From Flagellimonas ochracea (GTDB lineage: Bacteria > Bacteroidota > Bacteroidia > Flavobacteriales > Flavobacteriaceae), in assembly GCF_009903685.1 (NCBI RefSeq), contig NZ_JAAABI010000001.1, positions 248,001 to 312,000 of the forward strand: a stretch of 64,000 bases of DNA. The letters are read 5' to 3'. A program made the position numbers and the translations under genes. A model generated the notes under the pieces. That model did not search any database and was not told the DNA's origin. It saw nothing but the letters and a program-made list of their open reading frames with translations. Positions 16,953 to 25,836 of this stretch are shown here, in pieces (within the stretch, counting starts at the first letter, position 1; every line of letters begins with the position of its first letter).

Positions 16953-17408
16953 ATGGCCATTAAACCCAGTAAATTCAACACATTTACATTTTTTAAACTC
17001 CCTGCTGCATGGTGGTGCGGTGTTCGGTTAAAATACATCGACGAGAAAAAGGCAGTAACGACCGTGAGGCATAAATGGGTGAATCAGAACCCTTTTAAAT
17101 CGATGTTTTGGGCCGTGCAGGGTATGGCAGCGGAGCTAAGCACCGGGGCCATGGTGATGAACGAAATCCAGAAAAGTGGTAAACGAATATCGATGCTGGT
17201 GGCCAACAACAAAGCTACCTTTACCAAAAAGGCTACGGGAAGGATCACCTTTACTTGTAAGGATGGTCATTTAATTGCAGACGCTATTCAAAACACACTC
17301 AGAACAGGGGAGGGGCAGACCCTTTGGATGGAGTCTGTCGGCGTGAATTCTGATGGTGTGGAAGTCTCCACTTTTCATTTTGAATGGACCATTAAACTGA
17401 AAAGCTGA
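16953..17408 (+). CDS. DUF4442 family (hotdog-like) protein
   Basis: 151 residues, no signal peptide, cytosolic. The pattern KLPAAWWCGVRLKYIDEKKA, then NPFKSMFWAVQGMAAELSTG and later FTKKATGRITFTCKDG is that of the DUF4442 family, a thioesterase-like hotdog fold. Activity on acyl thioesters is suggested by the fold only. It probably has its own promoter; the YegP-like gene follows 73 bases later on the same strand and may be co-transcribed. Confidence 0.85.
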   Translation: MAIKPSKFNTFTFFKLPAAWWCGVRLKYIDEKKAVTTVRHKWVNQNPFKSMFWAVQGMAAELSTGAMVMNEIQKSGKRISMLVANNKATFTKKATGRITFTCKDGHLIADAIQNTLRTGEGQTLWMESVGVNSDGVEVSTFHFEWTIKLKS

Positions 17409-17481
17409 GCTTCTTCTTTCTATATATGTTAATTTTTAGTAATTTCATTTTTCATCACTAATAAATTGAAATTTAGTACAC

Positions 17482-17811
17482 ATGGGAAAATTTGAAATTA
17501 AGACCACAGAATCAGGAAAGACCATGTTCAACCTTAAAGCAGGTAATGGACAGGTAATCCTAACCAGTCAATCCTACGCCAGTATGGATGGTTGTAAAAA
17601 CGGTATCGAGTCCGTAAAGAAAAACGCACAGGACGATGCACGTTTTGAGCGCAAAACAGCCAAGGATGGAAGTCCATTCTTTACTTTGAATGCCACCAAT
17701 GGACAAGTAATAGGTAAAAGTGAGATGTATTCTTCCACTGATGCCATGGAAAATGGGATTGCTTCGGTAAAGAAAAATGCACCTGATGCCGATGTGGAAG
17801 ACAACTCCTAG
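17482..17811 (+). CDS. YegP/DUF1508 family protein
   Basis: 109 residues made of two copies of the DUF1508 unit: FEIKTTESGKTMFNLKAGNG...ASMDGCKNGIESVKKNA and FERKTAKDGSPFFTLNATNG...SSTDAMENGIASVKKNA. The internal duplication is obvious by eye. The family is widespread and its role is unknown. A terminator follows within 40 bases. Confidence 0.92.
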   Translation: MGKFEIKTTESGKTMFNLKAGNGQVILTSQSYASMDGCKNGIESVKKNAQDDARFERKTAKDGSPFFTLNATNGQVIGKSEMYSSTDAMENGIASVKKNAPDADVEDNS

Positions 17812-17845
17812 CCGAGTCATCTAATTTTCTTAAATAAACATAAAG

Positions 17846-17870
17846 AAGGCAGCTTTAGGGCTGCTTTTTT
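17846..17870 (+). terminator. Rho-independent terminator of the YegP-like gene
   Basis: GCAGC-TTTAGG-GCTGC followed by six Ts. Confidence 0.8.
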
Positions 17871-18004
17871 ATTCACTAATCGTAACAAACGGAAAAATGA
17901 AACTACCAATAGTCATGTTAAAATCAAAAACTTAGAACTTCCAAAATAATAAAGAATAGAATTATCTATTAATTTGGACACTTCTCATTAATAGAAAAAC
18001 GAAT

Positions 18005-18184
18005 ATGGAACTTCCTCCATCTCCCATTTCTGCAATTAACATTGAACTTTTTATTAAAAAATGCAACTATTTATATACTCTATTAAAAACCAAATTTTTA
18101 GAAAGAATTGAGCCGAAATGTTTTCATAAAAAGGTTCTATGGTTCCGTAAAAAGTTGGTCTTATGTAACCGCATCATTACCTAG
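18005..18184 (+). CDS. Short basic ORF, doubtful
   Basis: A 59-residue frame starting MELPPSPISAINIELFIKKC with many Lys and aromatic residues, ending LCNRIIT. No family is recognised and no promoter or ribosome-binding site is evident. A frame of this length in A+T-rich DNA may be chance. Confidence 0.15.
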   Translation: MELPPSPISAINIELFIKKCNYLYTLLKTKFLERIEPKCFHKKVLWFRKKLVLCNRIIT

Positions 18185-18383
18185 TAGAGAATAAGATGGC
18201 CTATGCAGGGAAACGTCAAAGCTTGGTGTGCGTCATTCCCAAGTCCACCCTGTTAGAGAAACCGAAAAGTTTTTGGTTGAGCTGCACAAAAAAAGGGAAC
18301 AGTATGTTACAGCTCCTAAGACATCAAGGTTGGATGAGGTCAGGACCGTCCTGTCACATAACTATCACCTGTCTGGATGCCCA

Positions 18384-18408
18384 TAAAAAAACAGGGGAAT
18401 CCCCTGTT
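18384..18408 (-). terminator. Rho-independent terminator of the response regulator
   Basis: AACAGGGG and CCCCTGTT pair around three bases; on the minus strand the stem is followed by seven Us. It lies 70 bases past the response-regulator stop. Confidence 0.85.
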
Positions 18409-18477
18409 CTTTACACTTATTGGTATGATGTCCGTATCCCATTGTCCTTCCCATCGGAAGAATATGGGCGATCAAGG

Positions 18478-18870
18478 TTAGGCCACCAACGTTCTTTCAA
18501 GAATCTGGGTCACCTGCTCCAATTGTAGGGGCTTTGTTATAAAACCCTTTACGTAAGGTCCATATTGCCGGGCCATCTCGCGGTCCTTTTCGGATACCGA
18601 GGAGGTCACAACGACCACGTCGATATGGGTCGGGAAATCCTCGAGTACCATGAACTCAAGAAATTCGAAGCCGGTCATTTCGGGCATGCTGATGTCCAAC
18701 AGCACCAATATGGGCTCAATCCTTCCCAGTTTGAACCGCAGATTGTCCAAGGCCTCTTCGGGGTTGGTAAAACTCTTCACCCTGTCTTCAACGCCCAATT
18801 TTCTAAGAAGGACCTGGTGCAGGGTATTGACCATCTCCATATCGTCCACCAAATAAATTTCTGAATACAT
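18478..18870 (-). CDS. Single-domain response regulator (CheY-like)
   Basis: 130 residues consisting only of a receiver domain. The acidic pair is at Asp9-Asp10 (YLVDDMEM), the phospho-acceptor is Asp59 (LVLLDISMPEM), followed by the conserved Thr in VVVTSS and the Lys in FITKPL. There is no output domain, so it should act by protein contact or in a phosphorelay. It lies 214 bases downstream of the histidine kinase on the same strand, the probable partner. Like the kinase it is visibly richer in G+C than the surrounding genes. Confidence 0.92.
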   Translation of the reverse strand: MYSEIYLVDDMEMVNTLHQVLLRKLGVEDRVKSFTNPEEALDNLRFKLGRIEPILVLLDISMPEMTGFEFLEFMVLEDFPTHIDVVVVTSSVSEKDREMARQYGPYVKGFITKPLQLEQVTQILERTLVA

Positions 18871-19084
18871 TTTTTAGGGGTTTAAAAGTTTGTCCCCCTC
18901 AAGTTATTGTAGGCGGGGCATCTTTAAAACAAATTGTTGCAAAGTATTCATTTACAGATGTAAAAGCGCCAAATACTGAGGCATGACCCTTGTTTTTATG
19001 TGAATTTTTCCTACTATACTTTCTTATAAGGACCCCAATGCGGAACAGGGGGCCATGCGGAACCCGATGGTCGGGGGACCAAAA

Positions 19085-21211
19085 TCAGGAGGGCACTGGG
19101 TGGGAGATGGGGGGCATGGTGATGGTGAAGACACTGCCAAGGCCTGGTTCGCTTTCCACATCGATGGTCCCCTTCATGGCCTCGACCTGGGTCTTGACCA
19201 GATAGAGCCCCAGGCCCTTACCTTCCGTATCACGGCTGAACCTGCCGTACATATCGAAGATTTTTTCCTTTTTCTCCCTTTTGGACAGGTCCATGCCCAA
19301 TCCGTTGTCAAGTACCCGGATCTCGAACCCACCCTCCACGGTACTTCTGGAGACCACCCTGACGTGCGGACGCCTTTCAGTGGACCGGTACTTGATGGCG
19401 TTGAGCACCAGGTTGTAGAGGATGTTGGAAAAGTAGCTTTTGATGCCGTACAGACGCGGTGCACCGGACAGGTCCCTTTCTACCGTGGCCCCGGCCTCGG
19501 CAATGTCCCCCGCCAAGAGCTTTTCGACATCGGCCATGATCTCTTCCAGGTCCACGGGCACAAAGGTCTCCTTGGAGATGTCCCGTAAGGTAAGGGCATG
19601 GTTCAGGTCCCTAACGGTGGTGTCCAAGGTCTCCACCATGGTGCCGATATCGGCTATGGCCCTTTCCCTCATGCCCTTGTCCAGGTCAAAGAGCGCCACG
19701 AGTCCCTGAAGGGTGGCGATGGGGGAACGGATGTTGTGGGAGATGACATAGACAAAGTGCTGCAGTTCGTCGTACTGCCGCTGTATGCGGCGCTTGGCCC
19801 TCTCGATGAAGGTCACGTCCTGGGTAGTGCCGGCCATACGGTAGGGCTCGCCCTTGGCATTGTAGAATGCCTTACCCTTTTGGTGTACAAACCGGATGCT
19901 CCCGTCTATCAGCACGATGCGGTGCACGATGTCGTGCAATACCTTGTTTTTGATACAGTTCTCTACATCGGCGTTGAAGGCCTCCCGGTCCTCCGGGTGG
20001 ATGATGCCCATGAGTCCCTCATAATTGGCCTCGAATGTCTCCGGATCTTGGCCGAAGACCTTGTAGAGCTGATCGGACCAGGTGATTTTGTCCTTGACCA
20101 TGTCCCAGTTCCAGTGGCCCAGATTGGCGATTTCCTGTGCCTCTTTGAGGTACCTTTCGCTCTGTTGCAGTTCTTGGTAGGTCTGTACCCTACCAGTGAT
20201 GTCACGCCTGTAGACACTGCAACCCCTGACCTTTCCTTCCGTGTCCACAATGGGGTGGAAGGAGAGTTCATGGTACCGTGGTGTCCCATCGCCGTTTTGG
20301 GATTTGGACTCCGTCTGGAACTCCTCTCCCGAAAAGACCCTGTCGTACAACCTTTTTCTTTCCTCTACATTCATAAAGGAATATCGTTGGTCCAAGATCT
20401 GATCGCCCAACTTGGGGCACTCCCCCGTTTCCTCCATCATGGCCTCCGAGAATGCCCGGTTATAGGTGAGCAACCTGTATTCCGTGTCCACCGACCAGAT
20501 AAGGTCGCGGGTATTCTCCAATATGGAACGGCTCTGCCGGACCTGTCGCTCCCCTTCCTCCGACAGGGAATGCACCACCTTGATGATGGGCTTGACCAGG
20601 ATCTTGTAGAGGCCGAACAGGAACAGTACGAACATGGCGATCAGAACGGCCACGATGTACTGCAGGGAGGTCAGCCCCTTTTCGGTATCGGTCTGGAGCA
20701 CATCCACCACTTGGTCCATGCCCTCGAGGAAACCGGCCTCCCATCGGGCCAGATCGGCATATTCCCCCGCCTCCAGTTTCCCGAGGTCTTCCCGCAGGGC
20801 GAGTCGGACCATGTTTTCCTGTAAGGGTGATATTATTTTGAGCAGACTGTCGATCTCCGGGTTTTGGGGCCTGGGGATGCCCAGCACATCGTTTCCATGG
20901 CGCAGGGCCCTGTGGATACTGTCCCATAGCTCCACATCACTTTTGATCACCTCGTCAAGGGAAGCGTCCCGGGGCAGGGCGTGGATTCCCTTGGCTAGTT
21001 TCTGGCCCAGGGTGCGCTGGCGCCCTGCCAGGTTGATGATCATGGCGGAGTTGTCGCGTTTCTCGATGAACAGGTCGATGGTGATCACCAGGGCGACGGC
21101 CACCACAACGGCAAGGACGAAGCTCAGGATGATGGATTTCCGGATGTTCTCGAAGGAGACCTGTTTGGTGGGGGAGAGGAAGCTGCTGATCATGGTTGGA
21201 TGCCCTTTCAT
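19085..21211 (-). CDS. PAS-domain sensor histidine kinase
   Basis: 708 residues. Order: N-terminal transmembrane anchor (about residues 26-48), a periplasmic helical sensor of the NarX/PilJ type (IINLAGRQRTLGQKLAKGIH), a second transmembrane segment near 190-210, two PAS domains (ILENTRDLIWSVDTEYRLLT; IANLGHWNWDMVKDKITWSD with a PAC motif), a HisKA-like dimerisation helix with His492 (YVISHNIRSP), and a HATPase with NLVLNAIKYRS, VLDNGLGMDL and GKGLGLYLVKTQVEAMKG. An alternative Met lies six codons in. It should phosphorylate the neighbouring single-domain regulator. G+C is about 60% in a counted 60-base sample (19141-19200), above the 40-50% of neighbouring genes. Confidence 0.93.
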   Translation of the reverse strand: MKGHPTMISSFLSPTKQVSFENIRKSIILSFVLAVVVAVALVITIDLFIEKRDNSAMIINLAGRQRTLGQKLAKGIHALPRDASLDEVIKSDVELWDSIHRALRHGNDVLGIPRPQNPEIDSLLKIISPLQENMVRLALREDLGKLEAGEYADLARWEAGFLEGMDQVVDVLQTDTEKGLTSLQYIVAVLIAMFVLFLFGLYKILVKPIIKVVHSLSEEGERQVRQSRSILENTRDLIWSVDTEYRLLTYNRAFSEAMMEETGECPKLGDQILDQRYSFMNVEERKRLYDRVFSGEEFQTESKSQNGDGTPRYHELSFHPIVDTEGKVRGCSVYRRDITGRVQTYQELQQSERYLKEAQEIANLGHWNWDMVKDKITWSDQLYKVFGQDPETFEANYEGLMGIIHPEDREAFNADVENCIKNKVLHDIVHRIVLIDGSIRFVHQKGKAFYNAKGEPYRMAGTTQDVTFIERAKRRIQRQYDELQHFVYVISHNIRSPIATLQGLVALFDLDKGMRERAIADIGTMVETLDTTVRDLNHALTLRDISKETFVPVDLEEIMADVEKLLAGDIAEAGATVERDLSGAPRLYGIKSYFSNILYNLVLNAIKYRSTERRPHVRVVSRSTVEGGFEIRVLDNGLGMDLSKREKKEKIFDMYGRFSRDTEGKGLGLYLVKTQVEAMKGTIDVESEPGLGSVFTITMPPISHPVPS

Positions 21212-21388
21212 CGGAAAGGATTGATTAAATATAAAGAAATTTCTTAAACCATTGCGTTTGTGGTAAAATCACGAAAAAGTAAAAAAGTTCTCTAGGACGC
21301 CCACTTTTTGTGTTTGGAAAAGAAGTTTGGTGAGGCCTTTTTGATTGTTCGTATCCCATATCTTGTCAAAAGACTTACCATAGGGAAC

Positions 21389-21410
21389 AAAAAAGCCCCT
21401 TTTGGGGGCC
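21389..21410 (-). terminator. Rho-independent terminator of the small lipoprotein gene
   Basis: GCCCC-TTTT-GGGGGC; on the minus strand it reads GCCCCC-AAAA-GGGGC followed by six Us, about 30 bases beyond the stop at 21439. Confidence 0.8.
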
Positions 21411-21438
21411 TTCGTTTAATTTCTGATACTCTTGGAAT

Positions 21439-21930
21439 TCAGTTCCCTCCGCTCAAAGAGAAGCTGCCGTCCCCGTTGAAGGAGCTAACGGTGATTGTCA
21501 CTGACCATACCCCAGAGGTCCCCGCATCGGTTACCCCGGAAAAGGAATCTGGCTCTACCACTCCGTTTAAAGACCTATCCAAAACGGTATTGCCATCGGC
21601 ATCCAAAACGACCATATTGAAAGTACCTTGGGACGTTGCTGTAATGTCCGCATTGTAATCTGCGGTTGTGAGATTATTGTTCCAACTAAACATTCTACTG
21701 GTCGTACCACCATTTCCTGTAAAACTGGCATCAACATCTCCATTGAAATCGGAACGGTCACCCACAGTAAAATCCGAAGGGTTTGTCTGTAATAATGTTC
21801 CGTTAACTGTTACTCTTGCGTAGGTATCATCGTCTTTGCTACAACTAGAAAATACAAAAAATGCAAATAAGATTGAAAATAGCTTTATGATTCTTCCGTT
21901 TTGTATAAAACTAGCGTTCAATAAATTCAT
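21439..21930 (-). CDS. Small lipoprotein, unknown function
   Basis: 163 residues. Lipoprotein signal ending in FSSC, then SKDDD. The mature domain (YARVTVNGTLLQTNPSDFTV, TTADYNADITATSQGTFNMV, WSVTITVSSFNGDGSFSL) is Gly/Ser/Thr-rich with alternating beta strands, like a small secreted beta-sandwich. No family is recognised. It has its own terminator and is isolated. Confidence 0.7.
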   Translation of the reverse strand: MNLLNASFIQNGRIIKLFSILFAFFVFSSCSKDDDTYARVTVNGTLLQTNPSDFTVGDRSDFNGDVDASFTGNGGTTSRMFSWNNNLTTADYNADITATSQGTFNMVVLDADGNTVLDRSLNGVVEPDSFSGVTDAGTSGVWSVTITVSSFNGDGSFSLSGGN

Positions 21931-22075
21931 AATAAAAGATTTAAGGTTATGGACATAATAACAGTTAAAAAAACTAAAACCCTACTTTGGTATTTCTAAA
22001 GGCGGTCATTGCCGTAACAAACTATAATAAAAGAGTACCAATAGATAAAAGTTAAATCATTTGAACAAGTACATC

Positions 22076-22882
22076 ATGAGTAGCACAAACCACGAAATAG
22101 ACTATGAAATTTACGGAGAAGAAATGCAATATGTGGAGATAGAACTGGACCCGCAGGAGGCCGTTGTGGCCGAAGCCGGCAGTTTTATGATGATGGATAC
22201 TGATATTAAAATGGACACCATTTTTGGTGACGGTTCCAACCAAGATAGAGGCGTTCTGGGAAAGATTTTCTCTGCTGGCAAGCGAGTTCTTACAGGGGAA
22301 AGTCTGTTTATGACCGCTTTTCTCAATGTAGGACAGGGCAAAAAACTGGTAAGCTTTGCATCTCCTTATCCAGGGAAAATCCTACCTATAGACCTTTCTG
22401 AAAAAGGCGGCAAGTTTATCTGCCAAAAAGATGCCTTTTTATGTGCCGCAAAAGGGGTATCTGTGGGCATTGAATTCTCGAAGCGTTTGGGGCGTGGACT
22501 TTTTGGAGGTGAAGGTTTCATTATGCAAAAGTTGGAAGGGGACGGAATGGCCTTTGTACATGCTGGGGGAACCTTGGCAAAAAAAGAACTGGCCCCTGGT
22601 GAAGTCTTGAAAGTGGATACGGGATGCATTGTGGGCTTTTCACAGACTGTGGACTACGATATTGAGTTCATCGGTGGTATTCGCAATACAGTGTTCGGCG
22701 GCGAGGGACTCTTTTTTGCCACGCTACGTGGACCAGGAACCGTCTATATTCAATCGTTGCCCTTTAGCCGTTTGGCTGGACGTGTCTGGGCCGCAGCACC
22801 TCGAGGTGGCGGGAAGGATAAGGGAGAAGGAAGCATTTTGGGAGGCCTTGGGGATTTGCTGGACGGGGATAATCGATTTTAA
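22076..22882 (+). CDS. AIM24 / TIGR00266 family protein
   Basis: 268 residues. I chose ATG 22076 ([14 protein letters not shown]) over an in-frame TTG five codons upstream. The family pattern is clear: [62 protein letters not shown] and [20 protein letters not shown], then a Gly-rich tail. The family forms a beta-helix/tubby-like fold; the bacterial function is unknown. The downstream spacer holds a REP-like hairpin with a T-run. Confidence 0.9.
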   Translation: MSSTNHEIDYEIYGEEMQYVEIELDPQEAVVAEAGSFMMMDTDIKMDTIFGDGSNQDRGVLGKIFSAGKRVLTGESLFMTAFLNVGQGKKLVSFASPYPGKILPIDLSEKGGKFICQKDAFLCAAKGVSVGIEFSKRLGRGLFGGEGFIMQKLEGDGMAFVHAGGTLAKKELAPGEVLKVDTGCIVGFSQTVDYDIEFIGGIRNTVFGGEGLFFATLRGPGTVYIQSLPFSRLAGRVWAAAPRGGGKDKGEGSILGGLGDLLDGDNRF

Positions 22883-22908
22883 AATAGACCCTGAACCAAA
22901 ATTTGTAG

Positions 22909-22936
22909 GGTCGAGTGCAGTCGAGACCGGTTTTTT
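22909..22936 (+). repeat. REP-like palindromic element acting as a terminator
   Basis: GGTCGAGTGCAGTCGAGACC folds on itself (GGTC with GACC, TCGA elements inside) and is followed by six Ts. TCGA-n-GCAGTCGA palindromes of this type occur as dispersed repeats in Flavobacteria as I recall; only one copy is in this window. It sits 27 bases after the AIM24 stop and 15 bases before the next gene. Confidence 0.5.
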
Positions 22937-22950
22937 GCTATGTTCGCAAC

Positions 22951-23604
22951 ATGGATTTTCGTAACCTTTTTGACTTTCTAGAACAGCTTCAACAAAACAA
23001 CAATAAAGAGTGGATGGACACCCATCGAAAGTGGTATAGATCACTTCGAGCTGAATTCATTCTATGGTTGGATGACCTGGATGCGACGCTGGCGCAATTG
23101 CATGACGACTATTACCCCACTCCAGGGAAACGGGGCATCAATCGAATCAACAATAACTTAATGTTCCATCCCCACAAACCGGTATACAAGGACCATTTTG
23201 GGGCTGGTTTGGACAAGGCGCCAAATTCGGCCGACTTCTATGTTGAAATTGGATTGAAACAATGTCTTCTGGCCGGGGGGTTCTGGCGGCCCGAAGCCAA
23301 AACGCTACGAAGTATCCGGGAGGGCATCGATTATAATGGTGAGGAATTACAAGCCATATTGGACAAATCTTCCTTTAAAACAACATTTGGTGGTCTGTAC
23401 GAGGATGAAAAATTGACCCAGGCACCCAAAGGTTTTTCCAATGATCATCCACATATTGAATTATTAAGGAACAAGACTTTTGGAGTGGAGCATTTGTTGG
23501 ATCGAGATGAGGTGTTTCAGGATGATTTCAAGGAAAAAATCATTAAAGTGTACCTGGAAATGCTCCCTTTTCGGCGCTATTTGAATCATGCAGCGTCAGT
23601 ATAA
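22951..23604 (+). CDS. DUF2461 family protein
   Basis: 217 residues. I chose ATG 22951 (MDFRNLFDFLEQLQQNNNKE); the typical family start is LFDFL..L..NN...WF...R. Further conserved parts: PTPGKRGINRINNNLMFHPH, KPVYKDHFGAGLDKAPNSAD, FYVEIGLKQCLLAGGFWRPE. Cytosolic, function unknown. The Nudix gene follows after 9 bases, so the two are probably co-transcribed. Confidence 0.9.
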   Translation: MDFRNLFDFLEQLQQNNNKEWMDTHRKWYRSLRAEFILWLDDLDATLAQLHDDYYPTPGKRGINRINNNLMFHPHKPVYKDHFGAGLDKAPNSADFYVEIGLKQCLLAGGFWRPEAKTLRSIREGIDYNGEELQAILDKSSFKTTFGGLYEDEKLTQAPKGFSNDHPHIELLRNKTFGVEHLLDRDEVFQDDFKEKIIKVYLEMLPFRRYLNHAASV

Positions 23605-23613
23605 AATTATGTT

Positions 23614-24201
23614 ATGAAATACGGAAACGTAAAAAACATTAAAAAAGAACTGCTGTCCGATAATTGGTACACCTTGCACAAGATCACTTTTGAATATCAA
23701 AAAGAAGACGGTGCATGGGAAACCCAGGTACGGGAAGCTTACGACCGGGGCAATGGGGCCGCCATATTATTATATAATTCCACAAAGAATACGGTGTTGC
23801 TCACACGCCAGTTCAGGATGCCAACATACATAAATGGCAACTCCCATGGCATGATGATAGAAGTCTGTGCCGGACTATTGGAAAAGAACAATGCCGAAGC
23901 GACCATTAAAAAGGAAGTAGAAGAGGAGACCGGATATAAGGTGGAGAAGGTTCAAAAAGTATTTGAGTCCTATATGTCACCAGGTTCCGTGACAGAGATT
24001 CTTCATTTTTTTATTGCTGAGTATGAAGACGCCATGAAAGTAGGCGAGTGTGGGGGTGCGGAAGATGAAACGGAGAACATTGAAGTGTTGGAACTTTTCT
24101 TTTCAGAAGCATTGCAAATGATACAAACCGGTGCAATTAAAGATGCAAAGACCATCATGTTACTGCAGTACGCCCAAATTCAGGACATTTTTCATCAGTA
24201 A
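23614..24201 (+). CDS. Nudix hydrolase, NudK (GDP-mannose pyrophosphatase)-like
   Basis: 195 residues. The arrangement [33 protein letters not shown] and IEVCAGLLE.....[13 protein letters not shown] is the NudK/ADP-sugar pyrophosphatase subgroup, with a Nudix box one residue shorter than the canonical form, as in E. coli NudK. Asn replaces the first Glu of the box (LLEKNN). It should hydrolyse nucleotide sugars in the cytosol. Its last 7 bases overlap the end of the convergent PBP4-like gene. Confidence 0.85.
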   Translation: MKYGNVKNIKKELLSDNWYTLHKITFEYQKEDGAWETQVREAYDRGNGAAILLYNSTKNTVLLTRQFRMPTYINGNSHGMMIEVCAGLLEKNNAEATIKKEVEEETGYKVEKVQKVFESYMSPGSVTEILHFFIAEYEDAMKVGECGGAEDETENIEVLELFFSEALQMIQTGAIKDAKTIMLLQYAQIQDIFHQ

Positions 24202-25475
24202 CGATCATACAGTTTTTTCAAGGTAAGGAATATTTGTTGGCGAACCTCCGAAGCAGGGGTTTTAAAGTGGTTGTTCATAAAACTGAAAATGAGCAACTTT
24301 CCAGACTTGGTCTTGAGATAGCCACTTAAGTTGTAATTGTTCCCCAGTGAACCGGATTTTGCAAAAATAAAAGGGTCCGTATCTGGATTTTTCCCGGTTT
24401 CAACTGTACCCGATACATCCCACATGGGAAACAGTTTAAACAAGCGTTCCTCAGGAACTTCATCATATAGTTTTTGTAACACATGGACCATAGATTTAGG
24501 TGTAAAAAGATTGTAGCGCGAAAGTCCAGAACCATCCACCCATCGAGGTTTGTTTTCCAAGTCACTCAAGTCGTTTTCAAACATGTGTGCAATGGCCCTT
24601 TCAATGCTCAATGTATCTGAAAGCGTTGAGGAGGCCGTAATCAAGAGTTGCTCGGCCAAAAAATTATCACTTTCAAATAACATTCGTTTATAAATGGAAT
24701 CGGTCTCCATTCCATATAGCGTTTTTTTCTCTTTTGCAGGAAATTGAGAGGTAAGAACAATTTTTTTCCCCAAAAGACCCTCCAATAAATTTTGGGTCAA
24801 CTGCGTACTTGTTCTAAACGGTATCTGTACACTGTCCAGCTCTGGTTTGACATAAAAATCGTTGGAAAACTCATTTCTCGATATGGTGGTGTCCCTTAAG
24901 GTAACCTTGTCCTCAAAATACACTGGGGATATTTTCAAACTATCCATCTTGTATATGGAAACCACGTTGCCATAAAGCGGTATGGGGCTAATTTCTGGGG
25001 AGAAGGAGGTGTCATAATCTTCCCAAGCCCATCCTGGACCGTAGCGTCTCCCCTCAAAATTGTTAGGATATAATGCAATGTTGGATTGCTGTTTAAGCCA
25101 CCTAATGGCAGTACTGTCCTTGAAAAAAGGATGCAACCAAGTGGGGTTTCCTGTACCTTCAACATAAACAGTGTCTTTTGTAACGGTATACCTCAGACTT
25201 GGAATATGTTTTGGCAGCAAACATAACCCAGTGTAGAAAGTGAAAATCTTGACATTGCTTGCAGGCGTGAAGTAGGTGTCACCATGGTGATTGTATACCA
25301 ATTTTTTGGTTTTTCCATCCGAAATGACCAGGCCGTGCAGTGAGTTTTGGAATATCTGTGTGTTGAGGTCATTATTCAGGGATTTTTTGAGCGAGGCGCA
25401 CCCGGAAAAAAGAAAATAAAAAATTAAAAGTATGGTAGTCAAATAGTTGAAAGATTTGAAACCAGTTTTTATCAT
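24195..25475 (-). CDS. D-alanyl-D-alanine carboxypeptidase/endopeptidase, PBP4 type, lipoprotein
   Basis: About 426 residues from ATG 25475. The N-terminus carries a lipoprotein signal (FLFSGC, Cys26). Serine-peptidase family S13 motifs: SxxK at Ser73-Lys76 (PASNVKIF), SxN in [12 protein letters not shown], and KSG in [17 protein letters not shown] in place of KTG. It would trim or cleave peptidoglycan peptides in the periplasm, here anchored to a membrane. It is divergent from a small conserved-looking gene at 25593. Confidence 0.9.
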   Translation of the reverse strand: MIKTGFKSFNYLTTILLIFYFLFSGCASLKKSLNNDLNTQIFQNSLHGLVISDGKTKKLVYNHHGDTYFTPASNVKIFTFYTGLCLLPKHIPSLRYTVTKDTVYVEGTGNPTWLHPFFKDSTAIRWLKQQSNIALYPNNFEGRRYGPGWAWEDYDTSFSPEISPIPLYGNVVSIYKMDSLKISPVYFEDKVTLRDTTISRNEFSNDFYVKPELDSVQIPFRTSTQLTQNLLEGLLGKKIVLTSQFPAKEKKTLYGMETDSIYKRMLFESDNFLAEQLLITASSTLSDTLSIERAIAHMFENDLSDLENKPRWVDGSGLSRYNLFTPKSMVHVLQKLYDEVPEERLFKLFPMWDVSGTVETGKNPDTDPFIFAKSGSLGNNYNLSGYLKTKSGKLLIFSFMNNHFKTPASEVRQQIFLTLKKLYDRY

Positions 25476-25592
25476 ACGGCCTTTTATCGAATTTAACACG
25501 AATTTATCCAATTTTTAACTGTGGACCGATACAATTAAAGCTGTTTTTCATTAATTTCGAGTACAACCAATAATTTAAACAATCAAATTCCT

Positions 25593-25790
25593 ATGCCCAG
25601 AGCTATGTTAGATTACACCAAAACAGTCCTTCAAAAGGTCAGTTTTGATGCCAAACTCTTCGCTAAAGAATTGAAGAAAGCAGTTTCACGTTTGTTGCCA
25701 AGTGAAATAGAGGAACTTAAAATCTGGCTTCAGTATTTTATTTTGGATAAGCCAGAGTTACAACCCACGTTGTTATTATTAAGAGCATGA
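25593..25790 (+). CDS. Small helical protein, 65 residues, unknown
   Basis: Starts MPRAMLDYTKTVLQKVSFDA and continues LFAKELKKAVSRLLPSEIEE, predicted to be mostly alpha-helical; no signal peptide. A second ATG four codons in (MLDYTK) is an equally good start. A strong terminator follows 8 bases after the stop, which supports a real transcript. I do not recognise a named family. Confidence 0.65.
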   Translation: MPRAMLDYTKTVLQKVSFDAKLFAKELKKAVSRLLPSEIEELKIWLQYFILDKPELQPTLLLLRA

Positions 25791-25797
25791 ATATTTG

Positions 25798-25825
25798 GAG
25801 CCGCTTCACAGCGGCTCTTTTTTTT
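25798..25825 (+). terminator. Rho-independent terminator of the small gene
   Basis: GAGCCGC-TTCACA-GCGGCTC followed by a run of eight or nine Ts. Confidence 0.9.
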
Positions 25826-25836
25826 GCATAAAGTTT

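Larger units (their letters stand above)
17871..18477. other. 607-base stretch between convergent transcription units
   Basis: A very A+T-rich first half contains a 59-residue frame (18005-18184, separate entry). The second half has a plus-strand frame from 18196 that runs into the response regulator on the other strand and is not credible. A strong minus-strand terminator lies at 18384-18408. Confidence 0.5.

Noticed and set aside
18196-18528. Plus-strand frame of 110 codons
   Set aside because: It overlaps the response-regulator gene on the other strand and crosses that gene's terminator hairpin; content is not protein-like and no family is recognisable.
19598-20824. 408-codon plus-strand frame antisense to the kinase
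   Set aside because: A by-product of high-G+C codon usage in the kinase, which has all expected PAS, HisKA and HATPase motifs; the antisense product has no known motifs.
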